A stretch of DNA of 16,825 nucleotides from Acidobacteriota bacterium (lineage in GTDB: Bacteria > Acidobacteriota > Vicinamibacteria > Vicinamibacterales > UBA8438). How positions within the stretch are numbered: position 1 is the stretch's first letter; every line of letters starts with the position of its first letter. Shown piece after piece: positions 1 through 7,235 of the stretch. Under the pieces are notes generated by a model. It saw only the letters and a list, made by a program, of their open reading frames with translations, was not told the DNA's origin and searched no databases. The position numbers were made by a program, and so were the translations under genes. The DNA lies in the NCBI GenBank assembly GCA_012963185.1, contig DTWD01000467.1, positions 1 through 16,825 on the forward strand, given 5' to 3'.

Positions 1-280
1 ATTCAAACGCGGATGGCAAGTTCATACCCTTATCGAACGTCCTCAGCTCAAACAAATGGCCCTTGAGGCCGGTTTCAAACACTGTTCGACGACCGATCTC
101 ACTCCGCACCTTGAACTCAATCGACCGAGGGACCGAGGTCTCTCCGTTCTATCCGGTCTACTGGCCTGGATATCGCTAGATCGGTGCCTTGGACACCTGA
201 CGGGCGGCAGTGCGCTTAACAAATGCTTGAAGCGTGGATGGATTGGCTACGAAGCCACACTGTTTCAACGCATTACATAG
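1..280 (+). CDS. C-terminal part of a class I SAM-dependent methyltransferase (5' end outside window)
   Basis: The reading frame is open from base 2 and stops at the TAG ending at 280, leaving about 92 residues. It contains an 'EAGF' turn, then 'DLTPHLELNRPRDR' and, near the end, a 'GGSALNKCLKRGWIGYE' stretch. That arrangement is typical of the C-terminal cap of class I SAM methyltransferases, where an 'aGF' strand is followed by 'DlTphl..RPRD'. The SAM-binding motif I would lie before the window, so the class is assigned from the tail only. The creatininase gene starts 15 bases after its stop on the same strand, so the two are probably co-transcribed. The substrate cannot be told. It may be a tailoring enzyme of the cluster that follows. 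Confidence 0.6.
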   Translation, partial: FKRGWQVHTLIERPQLKQMALEAGFKHCSTTDLTPHLELNRPRDRGLSVLSGLLAWISLDRCLGHLTGGSALNKCLKRGWIGYEATLFQRIT

Positions 281-295
281 AAGATCTGGTCCCGA

Positions 296-1120
296 ATGCC
301 CATCAGTGACTCAGACGTACGTTACTGGAACTCACCAGCACCGAACGAAGCCAGGTGCAGGGCGCTTAGAGATCCTGTCATCGTGCTTCCGTTAGCCGCA
401 ACCGAACAACACGGGCCACACCTGCCGTTATCAACGGATGTCGATATCGGACTCGGCATACTTAATGAAACCTTTCTCCGACTCGACCGTAGCATCCCGG
501 CGTGGACACTACCGATAGAAACCGTCGGCGCGAGTCTGGAACACGTCCGTTACGATGGAATCACGAGCGTGACTCCAAATGAACTCGTGCAAACAATCTT
601 CAATCACGGCGAACGTCTATCAACCCTCGGAATTCGCCGCCTCGTTATCAGTAATAGTCATGGAGGAAACAGCGCGCCAATCGAATCAGCGGCACTACGC
701 CTACGAGAAGAATGTGAACTGCTAGTGGTCAAAGCGAACTACTACCGGTTTGAACGACCAGTTGATATTGATTTACCAGAGATCGAGTGGCGTCACGGCC
801 TCCACGGTGGCGCGGTGGAAACAGCCATGATGCTCCACCTGCGACAAGAATCCGTCAGAACAGACGCTATCAATACGTTCCCCTCAATTGCAGAAGAACT
901 TGAAACACGCGGCTCACGAATATTGCCAACTGGACCAGCAGCGTTCGCTTGGTTGGCCGGGGACCTTAACCCTCTCGGTGTTGTTGGTGACGCAACTCTC
1001 GCGTCCGAAGAACTAGGCAGGAAACTAATAGCACATTACGCCGCAATCCTCGCAGACATCATCAAAGACGCTTATCACTTTCCAATCGAGAGATTAAATC
1101 AACGGGACCGTAGCAAGTAG
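296..1120 (+). CDS. Creatininase-family metal-dependent amidohydrolase
   Basis: This 274-residue protein is the usual length for the creatininase family. It has the family signature 'PLAATEQHGPHLPLSTDVD' at residues 32-50, with metal-ligand type residues E37, H39 and D48. It also has 'SNSHGGN' with H122 and 'HGGAVETAMM' with E175. Family members are two-metal enzymes that open cyclic or linear amides. They include creatininase, the archaeal formamide hydrolase ArfB of riboflavin/F420 synthesis, and the mycofactocin protein MftE. The adjacent GTP cyclohydrolase II and RibD-type reductase make an ArfB-like role on a GTP-derived pyrimidine the most attractive reading, but this is inference. The ATG at 296 has only a weak purine-rich stretch upstream. 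The stop faces that of ribA with a 14-base gap. Confidence 0.85.
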   Translation: MPISDSDVRYWNSPAPNEARCRALRDPVIVLPLAATEQHGPHLPLSTDVDIGLGILNETFLRLDRSIPAWTLPIETVGASLEHVRYDGITSVTPNELVQTIFNHGERLSTLGIRRLVISNSHGGNSAPIESAALRLREECELLVVKANYYRFERPVDIDLPEIEWRHGLHGGAVETAMMLHLRQESVRTDAINTFPSIAEELETRGSRILPTGPAAFAWLAGDLNPLGVVGDATLASEELGRKLIAHYAAILADIIKDAYHFPIERLNQRDRSK

Positions 1121-1126
1121 ACGTAA

Positions 1127-1158
1127 GCCGGACACTACTTTAGCGACAGTGCACCGGC
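1127..1158. terminator. Imperfect hairpin between convergent creatininase and ribA 3' ends
   Basis: The arms are GCCGG-a-CACT (1127-1136) and AGTG-ca-CCGGC (1148-1158) around an 11-base loop. The hairpin spans the 3' ends of the two converging genes and overlaps the last codons of ribA. Neither side has a clear T-run, so it is not a textbook Rho-independent terminator. It could act as a two-way 3' end structure. Confidence 0.3.
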
Positions 1159-2244
1159 CAGCATGTCTGAAAGCCAATGGCCGGACCGCTCTACTTTGGC
1201 TTTAACGTAGGCCACATTATGTCGATTTAGCGTCCCATAAAGTGGCCGGCGACTTACGACCTCAATGCCGGCATCACGCACGGCATTTACTTTTTCCGGG
1301 TTATTCGTTAGCAACTGCACACGATCAATCTTCAGGGTCTTAAGCATTTGTACCGCCGCACCATATGCTCTTTCATCAGACCCAAATCCAAGGATCTGAT
1401 CCGCGTCGACGGTATCAAGTCCTTGCTCCTGCAGTGCATACGCCCGCAACTTATTGGCAAGCCCAATGTCCCTGCCTTCCTGAGACATATAAAGCAATAC
1501 ACCGCCACCCTGTTCAGCAAACAACCGAAGGCTGCCTTTCAGTTGCTCTCCACAGTCACATCGCAGACTTCCAAATAAATCCCCGGTAAGACATGCCGAA
1601 TGAATTCGAACTGGCACCGGGTCTGGCCAACGATCTTGTGCGCCAATCAATACTGCAACATGCTCCCGCAATCCATTTGCCTCACGAAACGCCATAAACC
1701 GAGCATCCTCGGCTTCCGCTAATGGCACTGGCCCCTCGCTCACATGCGTCACTTCTACACGGCCGTCAGTGGCCCATGCTGACACTTCAGTAGGAGTCAC
1801 AGACAATGTTGTCCCGGTCGCAACCCGCTTGCGAACAAGGTCTGCAGTATCACCAACGACATCGGCACACACTACGGCCGGCAAAAGCTTTCCCAGTCGA
1901 ACAAGCATCATTCCAGCCAATTCAATATTGCTCGCAGCTCGGACGTCATGGTCACCCGAACCAGCCATATCGTTTTCACTGGCGAGCCGAACAATCTGCT
2001 CTGGTCCCTCTCCGTTTAGGGACAAGCTAAATCCACGTGATGCTCCGTTAGAACTAACCCCCATCGACTGCGCGCGATACGATGTAATCACCAACCGAAG
2101 AGGACCGAATCCACGTAATTCCTCAAGCACCCCAAGGGCTAAGCCATCAACGGGCGCGACGAGGGCGCCACTGCTGGACGACTCTGTAATGTAGAGCGGT
2201 CGTCCCTTGCTCAGCTCAAACAGCCCGCGTTCAGCGTTATACAT
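1135..2244 (-). CDS. ribA: GTP cyclohydrolase II with an extra N-terminal domain
   Basis: The C-terminal half (about residues 190-369) is a complete GTP cyclohydrolase II, which opens GTP to diamino-ribosylamino-pyrimidinone phosphate plus formate and pyrophosphate. It has the zinc site in 'CLTGDLFGSLRCDC' (C218, C229, C231), the 'QEGRDIGL' loop at 255-262, the conserved Y269 and R292, and 'LTNNPEK' at 312-318. The usual 'HSEC' reads 'HSAC' here. Residues 1-190 lack the acidic 'DDENRENEGDL'-type motif of DHBP synthase, so this is not a working bifunctional RibBA. From memory, alphaproteobacterial RibA proteins of similar length also carry such a domain. The frame can start at TTG 2247, but ATG 2244 lies 9 bases after a GGA and is preferred. 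It is divergent from the RibD-like gene with only 36 bases between them. Confidence 0.88.
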   Translation of the reverse strand: MYNAERGLFELSKGRPLYITESSSSGALVAPVDGLALGVLEELRGFGPLRLVITSYRAQSMGVSSNGASRGFSLSLNGEGPEQIVRLASENDMAGSGDHDVRAASNIELAGMMLVRLGKLLPAVVCADVVGDTADLVRKRVATGTTLSVTPTEVSAWATDGRVEVTHVSEGPVPLAEAEDARFMAFREANGLREHVAVLIGAQDRWPDPVPVRIHSACLTGDLFGSLRCDCGEQLKGSLRLFAEQGGGVLLYMSQEGRDIGLANKLRAYALQEQGLDTVDADQILGFGSDERAYGAAVQMLKTLKIDRVQLLTNNPEKVNAVRDAGIEVVSRRPLYGTLNRHNVAYVKAKVERSGHWLSDMLAGALSLK

Positions 2245-2280
2245 CAATTATTCCGTCTCAGACGCTAAGGTTGTTACTGT

Positions 2281-3153
2281 ATGAACGATAGCGCTATGTC
2301 AAAAACAGTCTCAATCAACGAGCATACAGCCTGGGAACTAATCAAGGCCCTCGATCCAAAGAACGACCCGACCAGCTCCATTTGTATTAAACATGATCAC
2401 AACTGTGAAGCCTGGTTGCAAGTTTTGCCCTCGGGTTCCTGGAAAACATCTTCCTTACCATCGGCCGAAGCCAGTCAAATGTTCGATATTTATTTACCAA
2501 TTCGAATCAGGCCTCATCTCATCATTGCCCAAATAGGGCAGAGCGTCGATGGTCGCATTGCAACGATCGAGGGAGAGTCGCACTATGTCACCGGACCAGC
2601 TGATATCAAACGTCTGCATCGACTTCGAGCGCTCGTCGACGCGGTAATCGTAGGCGCCGGAACCGTCGCCACAGACGACCCTCAGCTTACGGTTCGCCAC
2701 GTCGACGGACCACAACCCACACGTGTAGTAATCGACCCCAACAAAAGATTGTCGGACGACCATAAGATCTTCACAGACGAGTCGGCCACAACCATTGTGA
2801 TCCACCGCGGCGCCCCCCCGCAGGACTGCCCTGAGAACGTCATTTACTGTCCAGCGCGGGAGTCCGACCAACTTGATCCTACCGATATCGTAAACGCCCT
2901 TCGTAACCGAGGATACCACCGCTTCCTCATTGAAGGCGGCGGTATTACCGTGTCTCGCTTTCTTGATGCTGGCATTGTTGACCGTCTCCATGTCGCCGTC
3001 GCACCTATACTGATCGGCTCAGGCCACCAATCATTCACGCTAAAACCGATCCCCGCTATCAACGATGTCCCACGTCCTCCGTGCCAGATACATACACTCG
3101 GCGACGACGTGCTCTTTGATTTTAATCTACAAAACAAGAGTTCTAAGCCATAA
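2281..3153 (+). CDS. RibD-type pyrimidine/pteridine reductase domain protein, no deaminase domain
   Basis: Residues 77-285 match the RibD C-terminal reductase (dihydrofolate-reductase fold) family. Seen are 'QSVDGRIA' (87-94), 'VDAVIVGAGTVATDDPQLTVR' (119-139), the 'EGGG' turn (218-221) and 'APILIGSG' (241-248). In riboflavin synthesis this domain uses NADPH to reduce the ribosyl side chain to ribityl. The CHAE/PCxxC zinc deaminase domain of bifunctional RibD is absent. Instead there are about 75 N-terminal residues I do not recognise. A stand-alone reductase acting before deamination is known from the archaeal/fungal route (ArfC, Rib7), so the product may remain a diamino-pyrimidine. ATG 2281 has a weak AAGG about 10 bases upstream, and an in-frame ATG at 2296 is an alternative. 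Confidence 0.82.
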   Translation: MNDSAMSKTVSINEHTAWELIKALDPKNDPTSSICIKHDHNCEAWLQVLPSGSWKTSSLPSAEASQMFDIYLPIRIRPHLIIAQIGQSVDGRIATIEGESHYVTGPADIKRLHRLRALVDAVIVGAGTVATDDPQLTVRHVDGPQPTRVVIDPNKRLSDDHKIFTDESATTIVIHRGAPPQDCPENVIYCPARESDQLDPTDIVNALRNRGYHRFLIEGGGITVSRFLDAGIVDRLHVAVAPILIGSGHQSFTLKPIPAINDVPRPPCQIHTLGDDVLFDFNLQNKSSKP

Positions 3154-3176
3154 AGAAAAGGCTACTTCAGGTAGTC
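3151..3176 (-). terminator. Possible Rho-independent terminator of the minus-strand six-gene run
   Basis: Read on the minus strand, GACTAC and GTAGCC pair around a CTGAA loop with one mismatch, followed by TTTTCTTTA. The stem contains the last codons and stop of the flippase-like gene. The stem is short and imperfect, so the call is weak, but its position at the end of the run and the T-rich tail fit. Confidence 0.35.
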
Positions 3177-4084
3177 TGAGTCGTGCGAAGCCCTACGAGC
3201 AACGCAACTGCTCCCGGAAGGCTGGAAATCAAAATTAACAGCCCGTAAGCCGCAGAAATAGCAGCACCTTCTACCGCTGATAAACCCGCGGCCGCCCACA
3301 AAAGAGCAGCCACTCCTTCACGTACCCCCCAACCCGCAATCGATATTGGTAACAACATCGCCAGAAGTACAATTGGAATTAGCGGGACAAGCGTCGCAAG
3401 TGGCGTGTAGCTCCCAATGGCTCGAGCGGCAATTATGAACGTCACCAAGTAACTCGCGACAATAATGCAAGAAGAAATTAACTGTGACGGCAGTGCCTCC
3501 CGTGAGCAAACAGCCACCCGTGTGTCGTGAAGAAGCTTGTCAACTAGCGATTCATTTTCGGATGAACGCCTGCGAATCACAGTCATCACCACGACCGTGA
3601 CTAGTGATAATATAACTAAGAGAAACCAACCAAACGGCACATTACCTATTACATCTTCGGGCAGCGCTGCGACCGCTCCTAATGACACAAAGATCATTAC
3701 CATTTGACCGGATAAACGCTCAAGAATAACGGCACGAACGGCCGGACCAGTCTCTGTGGTTCTCGCATGGCGCCAAGCTCGAGACAAGTCCCCGACAATG
3801 CCACCAGGACAAACCTGATTAATAAAGATTGCAAGATAGTATTCCCGAACCGCGTCCCTTAATGACAGGGTCAACCCTAAGCGCCTAGCGGTGTACCGCC
3901 ACCGCCACGCCGACAATACGGTCTGACCAAACGACACGACGAAACCAATCAATAACCAGCGGAAATCAACGTTCTCAAGTTGAGCAAGTACAGCGCGTCC
4001 ATCAAGCCACCAACCAAGGCTGACCAACAGGCCCACGCTCACTGAAAAACGGCAAGCAACGTTTACAGTCCAGGGAAGTCTCAT
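3167..4084 (-). CDS. Flippase-like integral membrane protein (UPF0104 / lysylphosphatidylglycerol synthase transmembrane domain family)
   Basis: This 305-residue protein is mostly hydrophobic, with roughly seven or eight membrane segments. An early amphipathic stretch 'LSAWRWRYTARRLGL' is followed by 'YYLAIFINQVCPGGIVGDLSRAWRH'. The N-x-x-x-PGG-x-x-GD pattern is typical of the UPF0104/LPG-synthase membrane domain family. A late 'SIAGWGVREGVAALLW' segment also fits. Members are often placed next to lipid-linked sugar or polar-lipid genes and some are thought to move lipids across the membrane. No C-terminal aminoacyl-transferase domain is present, so it is not MprF itself. Its ATG overlaps the upstream methyltransferase stop (ATGA). 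It is the last gene of the run and probably acts last, for example in translocating a lipid product; that role is inferred. Confidence 0.75.
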   Translation of the reverse strand: MRLPWTVNVACRFSVSVGLLVSLGWWLDGRAVLAQLENVDFRWLLIGFVVSFGQTVLSAWRWRYTARRLGLTLSLRDAVREYYLAIFINQVCPGGIVGDLSRAWRHARTTETGPAVRAVILERLSGQMVMIFVSLGAVAALPEDVIGNVPFGWFLLVILSLVTVVVMTVIRRRSSENESLVDKLLHDTRVAVCSREALPSQLISSCIIVASYLVTFIIAARAIGSYTPLATLVPLIPIVLLAMLLPISIAGWGVREGVAALLWAAAGLSAVEGAAISAAYGLLILISSLPGAVALLVGLRTTQTT

Positions 4085-4926
4085 CCTGGCCCAGGAAGCG
4101 CGACAAGATCAAGATGTCCAACTGTCAGACCAAATTCTCTCTGAGCCACCGTTTCGCGGCGACGCTCCGCCCACAAGTGAAATCGATCCCGTTCGCCATC
4201 ACGTAATTCTGACTCTGAATGTTCAACCGCAGCAGCCTCCCAGCCACGGATCAACATATTGACCAATTTAGAATCCGCCGGACCCAACCGCCAACGACTT
4301 TGTAATAACCACACCTGATAACCCGCGGCACGAAATGCAGCCTCCGCTTTTAAATTAGCCATCGGACCGAGCGCAGGACCGAACCCTTTGTCTCGGCGTT
4401 GGTGAGCATTGACAGCCTGGCGCACAGCAGCATCATCCGGATCATCCGCAAGCTGCATATTATTAACAGCAGCATGCCATTGTATGGATCCGTCATAGGT
4501 TAGAGAAAAATACACACCCCGTCGCTTAGCCCGACAAGTATCGACGACCTCGTTTACCCAAGACTCCGAAACCAGATCTAATAGTGCTGACGCCGTGACA
4601 AGATCCGCATGAGTTGATTCGATCTGCTTAGATATCCCAGAATTGAGATTCCTCACAATCTTTGTCGCGACACCGGCGGTCTCTGGCAGTGCGCCTGATG
4701 TCAGTAGTTGTTCGTCATGGTCTATCAGTGTCCACTTCTGTGGTATGGGAAGAAGCGGCGAAAGATAACGAACATTTGCTCCCGTGCCAGCGCCGAGATC
4801 AAGAATCCGACTCCATCCATTCTGCTGCCACGCCTGCTTAATCATCGTGAGAGCTACTGGCGGTCGTGACCGCTCATCAACTGGCTCTCTCGACTCAAGC
4901 CAGTCCCCGTCGAATACTTCGTTCAT
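4081..4926 (-). CDS. Class I SAM-dependent methyltransferase
   Basis: This 281-residue protein has SAM-binding motif I 'ILDLGAGTGANVRYL' at residues 41-55. The acidic end of strand 2 is in 'WTLIDHDEQLL' (66-75), and the 'HADLVTASALLDLVS' stretch (about 105-119) corresponds to motifs II/III. The C-terminal half contains a probable substrate lid and no other recognisable domain. It overlaps both neighbours by ATGA junctions: its start sits on the stop of the fumarylacetoacetase-fold gene and its stop on the start of the flippase-like gene. This implies translational coupling. It is only distantly like the partial methyltransferase at the left edge, so the cluster has two separate methyl-transfer steps. 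The acceptor is unknown. Confidence 0.85.
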   Translation of the reverse strand: MNEVFDGDWLESREPVDERSRPPVALTMIKQAWQQNGWSRILDLGAGTGANVRYLSPLLPIPQKWTLIDHDEQLLTSGALPETAGVATKIVRNLNSGISKQIESTHADLVTASALLDLVSESWVNEVVDTCRAKRRGVYFSLTYDGSIQWHAAVNNMQLADDPDDAAVRQAVNAHQRRDKGFGPALGPMANLKAEAAFRAAGYQVWLLQSRWRLGPADSKLVNMLIRGWEAAAVEHSESELRDGERDRFHLWAERRRETVAQREFGLTVGHLDLVALPGPG

Positions 4927-5705
4927 GACTGCGCGCTCGGATCAATAAATCGATTCGAAATGGAGCCAATACCGCCGATGGTCACTGTGACCACATCATC
5001 ATGCCTCATCGAACCAACACCCACCGACGTACCACAAGCAATTACATCCCCTGCTTCTAGTGTCATGTCGTGGGACAGCTGACTAATCAGTTCAATCGGG
5101 GAAAACACCATATCTGTTACCGGATAATTTTGACGCTCGGTGCCATTAAGCGTGGTAACTACCCGCAACGTCGTAAGATCAAGCCCAGTAGCTATCACAG
5201 GGCCGATCACTCCAAACGTATCTGCTGCTTTAGAACGCGTCCACTGCGGAAAACCCGGATCCTTATTCAAAAGACCGATTGCCGTAACGTCATTTACACA
5301 CGTACAGCCAAACAAACACGCCAACGCGTCCTCCGAGGACACATCACGACAGGTCCGACCAATAACAAGACCAAGTTCACCTTCAAAAATAATTTTGCCC
5401 GTGTAGCGCTTCGGACGCGTAATCGGTACGCCGCCTTGATGAAGCGACGTATTAACTTTGATGAAATACAGCGGTTCTTCCGGGACACTGCCCCCGGCTT
5501 TTTCTATAAGGGCATGATAATTATTGGCAAGACCAATAATCTTCCCAGGATCAACGGGGGGCAAAAATGTAACGTCAGCCGGCACCAGCACCTCGCGAGT
5601 CGGCACAGGACTCTGAAACATACTTCCGGATTGAACGACAATAATGTCGTTATCCAGCGTTCCAAATTTCAGAGTCCCATCATGTGTAAACCGCACCCAT
5701 TGCAT
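4923..5705 (-). CDS. Fumarylacetoacetate hydrolase (FAH) family protein
   Basis: This 260-residue protein has the FAH-fold metal site: E108 and E110 in 'FEGELGLVIG', and D139 in 'CVNDVTA'. K159 follows in 'TRSKAADTFGVIGP', and 'GDVIACGTSVGVG' lies near the C-terminus. Members bind Mg2+ or Mn2+ and hydrolyse or decarboxylate beta-diketo or oxo-acid substrates, though some act as isomerases or hydratases. The start is clear: ATG 5705 is preceded by GGAGG at 5714-5718 with 8 bases of spacing. It follows the glycosyltransferase after 48 bases and overlaps the downstream methyltransferase by ATGA. Nothing nearby suggests aromatic amino-acid breakdown, so a role in the cluster's own pathway is more likely than tyrosine catabolism. 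The substrate is unknown. Confidence 0.85.
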   Translation of the reverse strand: MQWVRFTHDGTLKFGTLDNDIIVVQSGSMFQSPVPTREVLVPADVTFLPPVDPGKIIGLANNYHALIEKAGGSVPEEPLYFIKVNTSLHQGGVPITRPKRYTGKIIFEGELGLVIGRTCRDVSSEDALACLFGCTCVNDVTAIGLLNKDPGFPQWTRSKAADTFGVIGPVIATGLDLTTLRVVTTLNGTERQNYPVTDMVFSPIELISQLSHDMTLEAGDVIACGTSVGVGSMRHDDVVTVTIGGIGSISNRFIDPSAQS

Positions 5706-5753
5706 CCTCTATTCCTCCAAAACCTACATCGGCTTTCTGTCCAAAGAACGAAT

Positions 5754-6818
5754 CTAAGTCAGTTCGGTTATCGCATTCTCCATCTGGTTGACTGCGGACT
5801 CCCACGTCTGCATCGTTGTTGCGTATCGACGCGCTGCCTCAACGCATCGAGTACGCATCGTCGCACCCTCACTACCGTTAATGAAAGTCCGGATTGCGGT
5901 CGACAAGGCGTCTGCATTCCCTGGCGGCACCAACAACCCTGTTTCGAGAGGAACGGTGTCTGGAATCGCACCACCAGTCGTACTGACAATGGGTAACCCT
6001 CGGGCAAGAGCTTCCGCTAGTACCATGCCATAACCTTCATAATGCGAAGGCAATACGAACACGGAAGCTCGCCGATAAAAGCTATCGAGCTGAGCCGAAT
6101 CGCATTCACCAACAAACTCGACTCGACCCACTAACTCACTATCCTCGATCGACCGAACCACTCGTTCTGCATACGACCGATCGCGAGCAAGACTGCCAGC
6201 ACAGACGCAGTGCCATCTGTACTGCCTCAAAGACGTTAATGCGCGCACAAGGACGTCGTGACCCTTTCGAGGAATAACGGTACCAACAACCAATAGTTCC
6301 GGCGGCGCATCAGACGCTGGTCCTGCTGCAAAACCAGCTTTATCAACGCCGGGCGTAACGACTCGCACTCGTTCCGAACTCACACCGAACCGCTTGAGCG
6401 TGTCAGCGGTAAAACGACTCGTCACAACAACACCAGCAACGGCACTCAGTGACTGCCTTTCGTACCGCATCAACAGGTCACGCCTGTCCGCCGACAACCC
6501 TGTCTCGTCAGACAGAGGATGATGGATTAGAGCAACTAGACTGAGTCGTTCACGGTGTTTCGATAAGGGATCCGGACAAACACCAAGCGTCAGACCATCA
6601 AGAACGACACGTGAACCATCCGGAATACCCGCAAGTACCCGCACAAGGTTCCTGCATGCGTCATCGTTCGGAAGTGGGAAATCACCACGTAAACTATGGA
6701 CCTCAACATGCCAACCACGCTCACGCAAACCTTGGACCATTCGTGCATCATAAATATAGCCGCCCGTGCGTTGGTCTACCGGGCCAGGTACCAAAACGTG
6801 GAGCCCTAACGCACTCAC
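5754..6818 (-). CDS. GT4-family glycosyltransferase
   Basis: This 354-residue GT-B fold protein has an N-terminal '[21 protein letters not shown]' acceptor-side region with a glycine-rich loop. Residues 173-187 read '[15 protein letters not shown]', the start of the nucleotide-sugar domain in the GT4 family. The EX7E motif is intact, E261 and E269 in '[16 protein letters not shown]', followed by '[11 protein letters not shown]'. It has no signal peptide or membrane helix and should work at the cytoplasmic face. The start is GTG 6818, which overlaps the PTPS-like stop as GTGA and has GAAGG at 6825-6829 six bases upstream. It probably transfers a sugar from a nucleotide donor. In this context the acceptor could be a pterin-like compound or a lipid, but the sequence does not decide. 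Confidence 0.85.
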   Translation of the reverse strand: MSALGLHVLVPGPVDQRTGGYIYDARMVQGLRERGWHVEVHSLRGDFPLPNDDACRNLVRVLAGIPDGSRVVLDGLTLGVCPDPLSKHRERLSLVALIHHPLSDETGLSADRRDLLMRYERQSLSAVAGVVVTSRFTADTLKRFGVSSERVRVVTPGVDKAGFAAGPASDAPPELLVVGTVIPRKGHDVLVRALTSLRQYRWHCVCAGSLARDRSYAERVVRSIEDSELVGRVEFVGECDSAQLDSFYRRASVFVLPSHYEGYGMVLAEALARGLPIVSTTGGAIPDTVPLETGLLVPPGNADALSTAIRTFINGSEGATMRTRCVEAARRYATTMQTWESAVNQMENAITELT

Positions 6819-7213
6819 ACCGGACCTTCAAACCGTCCCCACGCAACGTGCGATTCAGACAACGTGACGGATACTGCTGTAACTCCGCGACCGCTTTCAC
6901 CGAGCCCGCCGGCATGAATACTACGTACAAGTCGATCGAAGATGTTTCGCGCGAGAAATTCAGTGGTTGTGTTTTGGCCAACGAAGTTGGGGTCTTCGTC
7001 GAGATTTCGAAAATTGAGATCCCCAAGAATAAGCTTTAACTGTTCACTAGCGAGTCCGATATCGACAACCACGCCACTACTATCAAGTTCTGGCCGGCTA
7101 AACGTCGCGTCGACGACGTAGGTTGCACCGTGTAATTTTTGAGCCGGACCGAAAGCGTCGCCACGAAAACTGTGAGCAATCATGAAATGATCACGGACGT
7201 TCACGCTATACAC
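6815..7213 (-). CDS. PTPS/QueD-fold protein (6-carboxytetrahydropterin synthase family) with non-canonical active site
   Basis: The 132-residue length fits the PTPS/QueD family. Landmarks are 'IAHSF' (H14), '[10 protein letters not shown]' (H28), 'GVVVDIG' (47-53) and '[12 protein letters not shown]' (81-92). A late 'SES' carries E120. Canonical enzymes use a three-His zinc site and a Cys-Asp-His catalytic set. Here the third zinc His of 'HGH' is A30, the Cys of 'CxxLHGH' is A24, and the 'LDH' pair is N67-F68. It is therefore unlikely to do normal queuosine or biopterin chemistry. I place the start at GTG 7213 rather than at the in-frame ATG 7276. The GTG has AAGGAG 8 bases upstream, the protein then begins like other family members, and overlap with the dehydrogenase disappears. 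Its stop overlaps the glycosyltransferase start. Confidence 0.8.
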   Translation of the reverse strand: MYSVNVRDHFMIAHSFRGDAFGPAQKLHGATYVVDATFSRPELDSSGVVVDIGLASEQLKLILGDLNFRNLDEDPNFVGQNTTTEFLARNIFDRLVRSIHAGGLGESGRGVTAVSVTLSESHVAWGRFEGPV

Positions 7214-7221
7214 AACAGCTT

Positions 7222-7227
7222 CTCCTT
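7222..7227 (-). promoter_or_regulatory. Shine-Dalgarno site fixing the GTG start of the PTPS-like gene
   Basis: Minus-strand AAGGAG sits 8 bases before GTG 7213. The longer in-frame ATG at 7276 would force a 41-base overlap with the upstream dehydrogenase gene and add 21 residues unlike the family. Confidence 0.6.
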
Positions 7228-7235
7228 GCTCGAGC

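Noticed and set aside
1135..2244. Annotation of the ribA gene as bifunctional RibBA
   Set aside because: The N-terminal domain lacks the acidic DHBP-synthase active-site motif, so only the GTP cyclohydrolase II activity is supported.
2245..2280. FMN riboswitch between ribA and the RibD-like gene
   Set aside because: The region is only 36 bases, far too short for an RFN element, and no conserved helices are visible.
3167..4084. MprF-type lysylphosphatidylglycerol synthase
   Set aside because: Only the membrane domain is present; the C-terminal aminoacyl-transferase domain is missing.
5070..5996. A 308-codon plus-strand open frame across the FAH-family and glycosyltransferase genes
   Set aside because: It is antisense to two well-supported genes. 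Its translation is rich in Arg, His and Thr with no recognisable motif, as expected for a shadow frame.
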